Below, piece after piece: positions 6,704 through 13,303 of a stretch of DNA of 21,797 bases. Made by a program: the position numbers and the translations under genes. The notes under the pieces were generated by a model. It did not search any database. It was not told the origin of the DNA and was given only the letters and a program-made list of their open reading frames with translations. This DNA is from Kingella pumchi (GTDB lineage: Bacteria; Pseudomonadota; Gammaproteobacteria; Burkholderiales; Neisseriaceae), in NCBI RefSeq assembly GCF_022288825.1, contig NZ_JAKOOW010000022.1, positions 25,612-47,408 on the forward strand, read 5' to 3'. How positions within the stretch are numbered: the first letter of the stretch is position 1; every line of letters starts with the position of its first letter.

Positions 6704-7624
6704 CTAAACGGTTTCGTTTAAAACCAGCGACAAAATCGCCATCCGCGCATACAGGCCGTTGCCCGCCTGCTGGAAGTAGTAGGCATAGGGCGTGGCATCG
6801 ACGTCGGGGTGGATTTCATCGACGCGCGGCAGCGGGTGCAGCACGCGCAGATTGTCGCGCACGCCGGAGAGCAGCGCGGCGTTGAGGTTGAACTTGCCCT
6901 GGATGCGCGAAAATTCTTCGGCATCGAAACGCTCGCGCTGCACGCGGGTCATATACAGGATGTCCGCCCATTGCGCCGCGCTTTGCAGGTCGGTAAACAC
7001 CTGCCAGCGGCAGCCGGCGTCGTCCAGCTCTTCGGTGATGTAGTCGGGCATGGCCAGCGTCGGCGGCGAGACGAAGGCAAATTCGCAGCCCCACAGTTTG
7101 AGCGCCTGTGCCAGCGAATGCACGGTGCGGCCGTATTTCAAGTCGCCGCACATGGCGATTTTCAGGCCGTTCAGGCGGCCTTGGGTTTCGTAGATGCTGA
7201 CCAGATCGAGCAGGGTTTGGCTGGGGTGCTGGTTGGTGCCGTCGCCGGCGTTGATTACCGGCACCGCGGAAAATTCCGCCGCCAGCCGCGCCGCGCCGTC
7301 TTTGGGGTGGCGCTGGATGATGGCGTCGGCGTAGCCGGAGATGATGCGGGCGGTGTCGGCCAGGGTTTCGCCTTTTTTGGCGCTGGTGTTGGCGCCGTCG
7401 GAAAAACCGATCACCGTGCCGCCCAGCCGCTGCACGGCGGTTTCAAACGACAGGCGGGTGCGGGTGGAGGGCTCGAAAAAGCAGGAGGCAATCAGTTTGC
7501 CGGCCAGCAGGTCGCGGCGCGGTTCGGCTTTGAGTTTCAGCGCGGTATCCAGCAGCAGCTGCAGGCCTTCTTTGCCGCAGTCGGGCACGGAAATCAGGTG
7601 CTGCCGGTAAAACGGGTTGTTCAT
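6704..7624 (-). CDS. pyrB: Aspartate carbamoyltransferase catalytic chain PyrB
   Basis: PyrB joins carbamoyl phosphate and aspartate, the first committed step of pyrimidine synthesis. The 306-residue protein carries the carbamoyl-phosphate motif PSTRTR (52-57), the loop SAKKGE (81-86) that enters the neighbouring active site, HPSQTLLD (133-140) and HPLPRVDEI near the C-terminus. The start MNNPFYRQHL has AAAGGAAA six bases upstream and gives the usual family length; the same frame stays open 59 codons further, but that region is the leader/attenuator read in another frame. The ATG overlaps the leader-peptide stop as ATGA. pyrI follows after nine bases. Confidence 0.97.
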   Translation of the reverse strand: MNNPFYRQHLISVPDCGKEGLQLLLDTALKLKAEPRRDLLAGKLIASCFFEPSTRTRLSFETAVQRLGGTVIGFSDGANTSAKKGETLADTARIISGYADAIIQRHPKDGAARLAAEFSAVPVINAGDGTNQHPSQTLLDLVSIYETQGRLNGLKIAMCGDLKYGRTVHSLAQALKLWGCEFAFVSPPTLAMPDYITEELDDAGCRWQVFTDLQSAAQWADILYMTRVQRERFDAEEFSRIQGKFNLNAALLSGVRDNLRVLHPLPRVDEIHPDVDATPYAYYFQQAGNGLYARMAILSLVLNETV

Positions 7625-7740
7625 GGCGTTTCCTTTCTGGCGGGCAAAACAAAACCCGTCTGGCGGCAACGGGTCGGGAAAACAAAACATCCGCCGCGCT
7701 GCGGGCTGGCGGTGGATGCGAAATGGCGGCGGGTGCTCAT
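7621..7740 (-). CDS. pyrL: pyrBI leader peptide (PyrL-like, attenuation)
   Basis: A 39-codon ORF, MSTRRHFAST... ending ARKETP, begins about 25 bases after the predicted transcription start. It runs through two T-rich tracts and the terminator hairpin, and stops at TGA overlapping the pyrB ATG. The two T-rich tracts are translated as CFVFP and GFVLPA on either side of the hairpin. The E. coli PyrL peptide, from memory, has FFFP and FFCP in the same places, so the layout matches UTP-sensitive attenuation: slow transcription of U-rich RNA lets the leading ribosome reach and block the hairpin. The leader's own ribosome site is weak (TTGGAAA, about seven bases upstream). The function is inferred from layout, not homology. 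Confidence 0.7.
   Translation of the reverse strand: MSTRRHFASTASPQRGGCFVFPTRCRQTGFVLPARKETP
7645..7674 (-). terminator. pyrBI attenuator hairpin
   Basis: On the minus strand ACCCGT (7674-7669) pairs with ACGGGT (7659-7654), enclosing a nine-base loop, and is followed at once by TTTTGTTTT. It lies inside the leader ORF, 21-30 bases before the pyrB start, where an unconditional terminator would silence the operon, so a conditional attenuator is the natural reading. Confidence 0.75.
7675..7692 (-). promoter_or_regulatory. U-rich pause tract of the pyrBI leader
   Basis: The minus strand reads GGATGTTTTGTTTTCCCG immediately upstream of the attenuator stem. The TTTTGTTTT string is repeated exactly after the stem. 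A U-rich tract ahead of the hairpin is where polymerase pauses when UTP is low in the enterobacterial pyrBI model. Confidence 0.6.
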
Positions 7741-7771
7741 GGCGGGTTTCCAAGCGGAAAAAAACGGGCGG

Positions 7772-7801
7772 ATTATACGGCGTGCGCGCCGGCGGCGGCA
7801 A
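7772..7801 (-). promoter_or_regulatory. Sigma-70 promoter of pyrBI
   Basis: Minus-strand TTGCCG (7801-7796), an 18-base spacer and a perfect TATAAT (7777-7772) place the start near 7765, about 25 bases before the leader ATG. The -35 matches consensus in four of six positions. Confidence 0.7.
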
Positions 7802-7836
7802 GGCGGGTGCTTTCAGGCTGCTTTGTTGTTGGCGCG

Positions 7837-7914
7837 TTTCAGGCAGCCTGAAAGTGTTTGGGCGGGTGTTTGGTGCGCGGGGCGCACCCTACAGGAGGGG
7901 TTTCAGGCTGCCTT
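7837..7914. repeat. Second copy of the composite intergenic repeat
   Basis: A palindromic double uptake sequence (7837-7853), the spacer, the hairpin unit (7872-7892, stem GGTGCGC/GCGCACC with loop GGG) and an inverted uptake sequence (7901-7914) follow the same order and near-identical sequence as 2341-2418. It occupies the middle of the 317-base gap between the pyrBI promoter and the carboxypeptidase gene. The rest of that gap holds a single uptake sequence (7810-7822), a terminator and one more DUS pair; I see no gene in it. Confidence 0.75.
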
Positions 7915-7951
7915 TTTCTTTAGGGAGAGCAGTATAGGGTAGGTTATCCCA

Positions 7952-7995
7952 ATAAAAGCAGCCTGAAAGGCGGATAGGGCTTTCAAGCTGCTTTT
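7952..7995 (-). terminator. DUS-like terminator of the carboxypeptidase gene
   Basis: On the minus strand a 16-base arm (7995-7980) pairs with 7969-7954, ending in TTTTATT. One arm deviates (CAAGCTGC for CAGGCTGC). In minus-strand RNA this gives a G-U wobble, but in plus-strand RNA a C-A mismatch, so the hairpin favours minus-strand transcription. Confidence 0.65.
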
Positions 7996-7999
7996 GGCG

Positions 8000-8037
8000 T
8001 TTTCAGGCTGCCGCTGTCGGCTTGGGCAGCCTGAAAA
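8000..8037. repeat. Inverted uptake-sequence pair
   Basis: TTTTCAGGCTGCC (8000-8012) and GGCAGCCTGAAAA (8025-8037) form a 13-bp inverted repeat starting 20 bases past the carboxypeptidase stop. No U-run follows on the minus strand; the hairpin at 7954-7995 is the better terminator. Confidence 0.75.
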
Positions 8038-8057
8038 TTATCGGCGGGAAAACGGTT

Positions 8058-9203
8058 TTACTCGTCGCCGGCTTCGGGGTGCAGGCGGCGGCAGACGGCG
8101 AGGATGGGGCTTAAGATGCTCTCGCCTAGGCGCAGCGAGCGCTGGCCGTTCCAGCCGAAATCGTCGTCGGGCAGGTTGTCGTTGTCTTTAAACGGCATCT
8201 CCAGCGTGTAGGCCAGGCAGCCGAAAGTGTTGCCCACATAGGCGGTGGCCATATTCAGATTGGCCTGGCCGGGCTGGTCTTTTTCGTAGCCGTGCTGGTC
8301 TTGGAAATCGGGCGAGGCAGCCTGAAAGGCGGTTTTGAACAGGCGCTCCAGCTCGGCGGTGTTGGGGCTGTAGTTCGGCACGCCTTCGGTGCCGGCTACG
8401 AACACATAGGGCAGGGTTTCGTCGCCGTGGATGTCGAGAAAGAGATCGACGCCGGTTTCGTGCATTTTCTCGCGCACATAATAAACTTCCGGGCTTTTCT
8501 CCACGCTCGGCTGCAGCCATTCGCGGTTGAGATTGGCGCCGCACGCATTGGTGCGCAGGTTGCCCAGCGCCGCGCCGTCGGGGTTCATGTTCGGAACAAC
8601 GTAGAAGGTGGCCAAATCCAGCAGCGCGCGCGCCGTCGGGTCTTGGTGGTCGAGCAGTCGGGTGAGCAGCCCTTCCGCAAACCATTCGGCCATGCTCTCG
8701 CCCGGATGCTGGCGGGCGATAATCCACACTTTCAAATCGCTGTCCACGCAGTTGCCGATGGTCAGCAGATTGATGTCGCGCCCTTCGGGCGTGCTGCCCA
8801 AATCGCTGATCTGGCACAGGCCGCTGCCCTGCGCTTCGCCCAGCAGGTTCAAATGCTGCTCGTAGGAATAGGGTTCGAAATAGGCGTAATAAACGCTGTT
8901 GGCCAGCGGCGTGTGCTCGATCACAAGCTCGCCGTTTTCATAGCGGGTGGGCACGCGGAACCAGTTTTGGCGGTCGTAAGAAGCCACCGCCTGATAGCCG
9001 TCCCAGCCCTGCGGATAGGCCGCTTCGCCGGCATTGTCGAAGCGGATGCGGCAGGGCGTATAGGCCGCGCCCTGCAGGCGGAAGTAAAACCATTGTTTGA
9101 AGTCGGCGGCATTGTCCGGCCGCAGCGACAGACGGATATCGTCCGCCTTCGTGCAGTCGCGAACCACCACCGAACCGGCATCGAATCGGGTACTGATTTT
9201 CAT
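8058..9203 (-). CDS. M14-family zinc carboxypeptidase (cytosolic-carboxypeptidase-like)
   Basis: A 381-residue enzyme with an N-terminal beta-sandwich (about 1-125) followed by the M14 metallocarboxypeptidase domain, an arrangement typical of the cytosolic carboxypeptidase (CCP/AGBL-like) branch. Zinc ligands are H166 and E169 in QHPGESMAEW and H259 in DIHGDE. The substrate-binding N226-R227 lie in GANLNREW, and the general base is E335 in YTLEMPFKD. There is no signal peptide, so it should act in the cytoplasm; eukaryotic relatives remove C-terminal glutamates, but the bacterial substrate is not known from sequence. FQAAS (293-297) comes from an uptake sequence at 8315-8328. The ATG is preceded by no strong Shine-Dalgarno, but a perfect TATAAT lies 30 bases upstream. 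Confidence 0.9.
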   Translation of the reverse strand: MKISTRFDAGSVVVRDCTKADDIRLSLRPDNAADFKQWFYFRLQGAAYTPCRIRFDNAGEAAYPQGWDGYQAVASYDRQNWFRVPTRYENGELVIEHTPLANSVYYAYFEPYSYEQHLNLLGEAQGSGLCQISDLGSTPEGRDINLLTIGNCVDSDLKVWIIARQHPGESMAEWFAEGLLTRLLDHQDPTARALLDLATFYVVPNMNPDGAALGNLRTNACGANLNREWLQPSVEKSPEVYYVREKMHETGVDLFLDIHGDETLPYVFVAGTEGVPNYSPNTAELERLFKTAFQAASPDFQDQHGYEKDQPGQANLNMATAYVGNTFGCLAYTLEMPFKDNDNLPDDDFGWNGQRSLRLGESILSPILAVCRRLHPEAGDE

Positions 9204-9232
9204 GGCATCGGCCGTAAGTGGAGAAAGGCGGC

Positions 9233-9238
9233 ATTATA
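9233..9238 (-). promoter_or_regulatory. -10 element upstream of the carboxypeptidase gene
   Basis: A perfect TATAAT on the minus strand lies 30 bases before the start codon. Its -35 position falls on the gcvP terminator stem and shows no consensus match, so promoter strength is unclear. Confidence 0.5.
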
Positions 9239-9243
9239 GCGCA

Positions 9244-9295
9244 GGCAAACGCAAAGGCAGCCTGAAAACCGTTTTTGCGGCTTTCAGGCTGCCTT
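9244..9295 (-). terminator. DUS-paired terminator of gcvP
   Basis: On the minus strand AAGGCAGCCTGAAA (9295-9282) pairs with TTTCAGGCTGCCTT (9266-9253), followed by TTTGCGTTTG. It begins 22 bases after the gcvP stop codon. Confidence 0.75.
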
Positions 9296-9316
9296 ATCTT
9301 TACTGCCGGTTAATGC

Positions 9317-12172
9317 TTAGGCTTCTTCGTAGGCTTCGAGCGGCGGGCAGGTGCAGACGAGGTTGCGGTCGCCGTACACGTCGTCCACGCGTTTGACGCT
9401 GGGCCAGAATTTGTGTTCGCGGATGTGCGGCAGGGGGAACACGGCTTCTTCGCGGCTGTAGGGGTGCGTCCAGTCGCCGGTGAGGTCGGCGGCGGTGTGC
9501 GGGGCATTGACGAGCGGGTTGTCGTCTTTGGGCCAGGTGCCGTCGATGACTTTCTGCACTTCGCGGCGGATGGATTTGAGCGCAGCGATAAAGCGGTCGA
9601 GTTCGGCTTTGCTCTCGGACTCGGTGGGCTCGATCATCAGGGTGCCGGCCACGGGGAAGGAGACGGTGGGGGCGTGGAAGCCGTAGTCCATCAGGCGTTT
9701 GGCAATGTCGGTTTCGGTGATGCCGCTCTCGGCTTTGAGCGGGCGCAAATCGACGATGCACTCGTGGGCGACGCGGCCGTTTTTGCCGGTGTAGAGAATG
9801 GGATAGTCTTCGCTCAGGCGTTTGGCGACGTAGTTGGCGTTTAAGAGCGCCCATTCGGTGGCCTGTTTCATACCGCGTTTGCCCATCATGGTGATGTACA
9901 TCCAGGTAATCGGCAGGATGCCGGCGGAGCCGTAAGGGGCGGCGGAAACGGCGCTTTGGCCGTCTGACGCGCCTTCGACGGGGCTGACGCTGTGGCTGGG
10001 CGCGAAGGGGGCGAGATGGGCTTTCAGGCCGATGGGGCCGACGCCGGGGCCGCCGCCGCCGTGGGGGATGCAGAAGGTTTTGTGCAGGTTCATGTGCAGC
10101 ACGTCGGCACCGACTTCGGCCGGCTGCATGATACCGATTTGGGCGTTCATATTGGCACCGTCCATATACACCTGGCCGCCGTTGTCGTGGATGATTTGGC
10201 AGATTTCGCGGATGCCTTCTTCGTACACGCCGTGGGTGGAGGGGTAGGTGATCATCAGCGCGCCGAGGGTGTCTTTGTACTCTTGGGCTTTGGCTCTGAG
10301 ATCGGCGACATCCACATTGCCGTGTTCGTCGGTATCGACAACGACGACTTTCATGCCCAGCATCTGCGCGGTGGCGGGGTTGGTGCCGTGGGCAGAACGC
10401 GGAATCAGGCAGACGTTGCGCTCGGGCTGGCCATTGGCTTCGTGGTAGCGGCGGATGGACAGGATGCCGGTGTATTCGCCCTGGGCGCCGGAGTTGGGCT
10501 GGATGGAGATGGCGTCAAATCCGGTAACGGCTTTGAGCTGCTCTTCCAGGCCGCGGATCATTTCCAGATAGCCTGCGGTCTGCTCGCGCGGGGCGAAGGG
10601 GTGGATTTCGGTGAACTCGGGCCAGGTAATCGGCAGCATTTCGCTGGTGGCGTTGAGCTTCATGGTGCAGGAGCCGAGCGAAATCATGCTGCGGTTCATC
10701 GCCAGGTCACGGTCTTCGAGTTTTTTCAGATAGCGCAGCATTTCGTGTTCGGTGTGGTAGCGGTTGAACACGGGGTGTTGCAGGATGGCGTCTTGGCGCA
10801 GCAGGCTTTCAGGCAGCCTGAAAGCCGCTTGGGCGGGCAGGGTGCCGCTTTGGCCGGTAAAGAGTTTCACCAGTTCGGCAAACTCTTCGGCGCTGGCCTG
10901 CTCGTGGAAGGCGACGGAGAGCACGGTATCGCCGGCGCGGCGCAGGTTGTAGCCCGCAGCGAGTGCGTTTTGGTAGATTTCGCCGGCTTTGGCTGCGCTG
11001 CCGCAATCGACGGCAACAGTGTCGAACAGGCTTTGGTGCAGCACTTTCAGGCTGCCTTCGCCTGCCAGCGCATCGGCAAAGGCCGAGGCCAGCGCGTGGA
11101 TGCGGCGGGCGATGCGTTTGACGCCTTCGGGGCCGTGGTAAACCGCGTACATGCCCGATAGGTTGGCCAACAGCGCCTGCGCGGTGCAGATGTTGGACGT
11201 GGCTTTTTCGCGGCGGATGTGTTGCTCGCGGGTGGAGAGCGCCATGCGCAGCGCCGGTTTGCCCGCCGCGTCTTTCGATACGCCGATGATGCGGCCGGGC
11301 GAGGAGCGTTTGTATTCGTCTTTAAAGGCAAAGTAAGCCGCGTGCGGGCCGCCGAAGGCCATCGGCACGCCGAAGCGCTGGGTGTTGCCCAAAGCGATGT
11401 CGGCGCCGAGCGCGGCGGGCGATTTGAGTAGCACCAAGCTCATTACGTCGGCGGCCACGGCCACCACCGCGCCCTTGGCTTTCACGGCGGCAATCACGTC
11501 GGCCAGATCGGCCACATCGCCGTCTTTGCCGACGTATTGGAACAGCGCGCCGAAAAATTCGCCTTCCGAGGCAGCCTGAAAGCCGCCGACCACCAGCTCG
11601 AAGCCGAAATATTTGGCGCGGGTTTTGAGCACGTCCAGCGTTTGCGGATAAACGCGCTCGTCAACGAAAAAGCGGTTGGATTTGGATTTGCTCACGCGGT
11701 GCGCCATCGACATCGCTTCGGCGGCGGCGGTCGCTTCGTCCAAGAGCGAGGCGCCGGCCACTTCAAAGCCGGTCAAATCGATGCACATCTGCTGGAAGTT
11801 CAGCAGCGCTTCCAGGCGGCCTTGGGCGATTTCCGCCTGATAGGGGGTGTAGGCGGTGTACCAGCCGGGATTTTCCAGCACGTTGCGCAGAATCACATTG
11901 GGCAGACGGGTGGGGTAGTAGCCCAGCCCGATATAGGATTTTTTGATTTGGTTTTTGGCGGCGATGCCTTTGAGCTTGGCCAGCGCGTCGGCTTCGGAGA
12001 GCGCGTCGGGCAGCGGCACTTCGCCGGGCATGCGGATGCTCTGCGGCACGGTGTTGCCGATAAAGGACGCCATGTCCTTTTCGCCCAGCTCGGCCAGCAG
12101 CGCGGCTTGGTCGGGGAAGCTGATGTGGCGGGCGGCAAATTCGTCGCGGTTGAACAGATCTTGGAAATTCAT
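9317..12172 (-). CDS. gcvP: Glycine dehydrogenase (decarboxylating), P protein
   Basis: The P protein of the glycine cleavage system decarboxylates glycine with pyridoxal phosphate and passes the aminomethyl group to lipoyl-GcvH. At 951 residues it is the single-chain homodimeric form, with two related PLP-enzyme halves (about 1-450 and 460-951). The PLP lysine is K698 in NLHKTFCIPHGGGG; GSCTMKLNATSEM (500-512) and SAHGTNPA (593-600) are family landmarks. The start has GAGAGGA a few bases upstream. gcvT and gcvH are not adjacent, and I see no glycine riboswitch in the 5' region. Three uptake-sequence copies lie in frame: FQAAS (198-202), GSLK (373-376) and FRLPES (451-456), the last in the linker between the halves. 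Confidence 0.98.
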   Translation of the reverse strand: MNFQDLFNRDEFAARHISFPDQAALLAELGEKDMASFIGNTVPQSIRMPGEVPLPDALSEADALAKLKGIAAKNQIKKSYIGLGYYPTRLPNVILRNVLENPGWYTAYTPYQAEIAQGRLEALLNFQQMCIDLTGFEVAGASLLDEATAAAEAMSMAHRVSKSKSNRFFVDERVYPQTLDVLKTRAKYFGFELVVGGFQAASEGEFFGALFQYVGKDGDVADLADVIAAVKAKGAVVAVAADVMSLVLLKSPAALGADIALGNTQRFGVPMAFGGPHAAYFAFKDEYKRSSPGRIIGVSKDAAGKPALRMALSTREQHIRREKATSNICTAQALLANLSGMYAVYHGPEGVKRIARRIHALASAFADALAGEGSLKVLHQSLFDTVAVDCGSAAKAGEIYQNALAAGYNLRRAGDTVLSVAFHEQASAEEFAELVKLFTGQSGTLPAQAAFRLPESLLRQDAILQHPVFNRYHTEHEMLRYLKKLEDRDLAMNRSMISLGSCTMKLNATSEMLPITWPEFTEIHPFAPREQTAGYLEMIRGLEEQLKAVTGFDAISIQPNSGAQGEYTGILSIRRYHEANGQPERNVCLIPRSAHGTNPATAQMLGMKVVVVDTDEHGNVDVADLRAKAQEYKDTLGALMITYPSTHGVYEEGIREICQIIHDNGGQVYMDGANMNAQIGIMQPAEVGADVLHMNLHKTFCIPHGGGGPGVGPIGLKAHLAPFAPSHSVSPVEGASDGQSAVSAAPYGSAGILPITWMYITMMGKRGMKQATEWALLNANYVAKRLSEDYPILYTGKNGRVAHECIVDLRPLKAESGITETDIAKRLMDYGFHAPTVSFPVAGTLMIEPTESESKAELDRFIAALKSIRREVQKVIDGTWPKDDNPLVNAPHTAADLTGDWTHPYSREEAVFPLPHIREHKFWPSVKRVDDVYGDRNLVCTCPPLEAYEEA

Positions 12173-12221
12173 AGTAATCCTCTCGGGTTGGGGAAAGAAA
12201 ACCGGTGCGGCGCCCGCACGG

Positions 12222-12249
12222 CAGGCAGCCTGAAAGCGCGCATTCTATA
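12222..12249 (-). promoter_or_regulatory. Upstream region of gcvP: candidate -10 and uptake sequence
   Basis: The minus strand reads TTATAGAAT (12249-12241), containing TAGAAT, a plausible -10 about 70 bases before gcvP; no convincing -35 is present. An uptake sequence (12222-12236) follows within the presumed 5' untranslated region. Confidence 0.3.
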
Positions 12250-12337
12250 ACGGAACGCCGTTTTGGCATCCGCCATTATTTTCGACGCGCGCGCTTAAAT
12301 GATTCATAGATTGGCGGCGGGGCAGGGCACTCGGATG

Positions 12338-12429
12338 TTTCAGGCTGCCTAGACTGTCGGCGGGGCAGCCTGAAAGTTTGGCGGGCAGACAAGTTTTCAG
12401 GCTGCTTTTTACCCAAAAGCAGCCTGAAA
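12338..12429. repeat. Two inverted uptake-sequence pairs between ung and gcvP
   Basis: The first pair is 12338-12349 with 12364-12375 (12 bp). The second is 12395-12409 with 12415-12429 (15 bp perfect, five-base loop) and begins seven bases past the ung stop. Both have the T-rich arm first, so no U-run follows on the minus strand; termination of ung here is likely from position but not certain. No gene was found in 12173-12435. Confidence 0.7.
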
Positions 12430-12435
12430 GCGGTG

Positions 12436-13095
12436 TTACAAACGCCAGTCGATCGGTGCGATGCCGTGCGCAGAAAGATAGGCGTTGGCCTGCGAGAAAT
12501 GGCGGCAGCCGAAAAATCCGCGGTAGGCAGAAAGCGGCGAGGGGTGCGGTGCGGCCAGCACCAAATGGCGGCTGCGGTCAATCATCGCGCCTTTTTTCTG
12601 GGCGTGGCTGCCCCACAGCATAAACACCAGATGCTCGCGTTCTTGGTTTAGACCAGCAATCACGCGGTCGGTAAAGGTTTCCCAGCCGAGATTGGCGTGC
12701 GAGTGCGCCTGATGGGCGCGCACGGTGAGCACGGTGTTGAGCAGCAGTACGCCCTGCTGCGCCCATGAAGTCAGGCAGCCGTGCGGCGGAATCTGGAAAC
12801 CGGGGATGTCTTCGGAAAGCTCTTTATAAATATTGGCCAGCGAGGGCGGAATCTGGACGCCCTCGCGCACCGAAAAGGCCAGCCCGTGCGCCTGGCCGGC
12901 GTTGTGATAGGGGTCTTGGCCGAGGATAACTGCCTTTACATCGGCAAAGGCAGTGTATTTGAAGGCGTTGAACACATCGGCCGCAGGCGGGTAAACGGCC
13001 TGCCCGCTTTCGCGCTCGCCGCGCACGGCGGCCAGGGTGTTTTGGAAATAGGGCTGCTGTTTTTCCGCGCCCAGAATGTCTTGCCAGGTGTGCAT
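12436..13095 (-). CDS. ung: Uracil-DNA glycosylase, family 1
   Basis: Ung removes uracil from DNA, the first step of base-excision repair of deaminated cytosine. The 219-residue protein shows the family-1 motifs: catalytic GQDPYH with its aspartate, the uracil-binding LLLNTVLTV, and the DNA-intercalating HPSPLSAYRGFFGC. I chose the start MHTWQDILG because family members begin there; an in-frame ATG five codons upstream (13110, MKAAA) is possible. Neither start has a good Shine-Dalgarno sequence. It is divergent from lldD with about 200 bases between the two start codons. Confidence 0.96.
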   Translation of the reverse strand: MHTWQDILGAEKQQPYFQNTLAAVRGERESGQAVYPPAADVFNAFKYTAFADVKAVILGQDPYHNAGQAHGLAFSVREGVQIPPSLANIYKELSEDIPGFQIPPHGCLTSWAQQGVLLLNTVLTVRAHQAHSHANLGWETFTDRVIAGLNQEREHLVFMLWGSHAQKKGAMIDRSRHLVLAAPHPSPLSAYRGFFGCRHFSQANAYLSAHGIAPIDWRL

Positions 13096-13136
13096 GGCGG
13101 CTGCTTTCATACGGTTGGAAGGAGGCGGCGCGCCGC

Positions 13137-13172
13137 TTTCAGGCTGCCTGAAACGGCGCGGGGCGCATTATA
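13137..13172 (-). promoter_or_regulatory. ung upstream region: TATAAT and palindromic uptake sequence
   Basis: A perfect minus-strand TATAAT (13172-13167) lies about 60-70 bases before ung, without a clear -35. A palindromic double uptake sequence, TTTCAGGCTGCCTGAAA (13137-13153), follows it and would lie in the ung leader RNA. Confidence 0.45.
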
Positions 13173-13197
13173 GCCGCCTTCTAATCCCTACTGCTTA

Positions 13198-13226
13198 TTG
13201 TAATTTGCGGGCGAATCGGTAAGAAT
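13198..13226 (+). promoter_or_regulatory. Candidate lldD promoter
   Basis: TTGTAA (13198-13203), a 17-base spacer and AAGAAT (13221-13226) each match consensus in four of six positions, about 75 bases before the lldD start. Confidence 0.35.
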
Positions 13227-13303
13227 GCAGCGTTTTTTCCCCGTGGGACGACCGGCCTGCCGCGCCGCCCTGTGTTTCCATTCCGAAGAAGAAAAGGTAA
13301 TTC

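Noticed and set aside
7625..7801. N-terminal extension of PyrB by 59 residues
   Set aside because: It runs through the promoter, leader and attenuator; PyrB family length and the Shine-Dalgarno fit the ATG at 7622-7624.
9992..11161. 389-codon plus-strand frame opposite gcvP
   Set aside because: Antisense to conserved GcvP sequence including the PLP lysine region; composition (His/Gly/Val-rich) is typical of a shadow frame.
12173..12300. Glycine riboswitch upstream of gcvP
   Set aside because: I found none of the conserved aptamer segments; only an uptake sequence and a possible -10.
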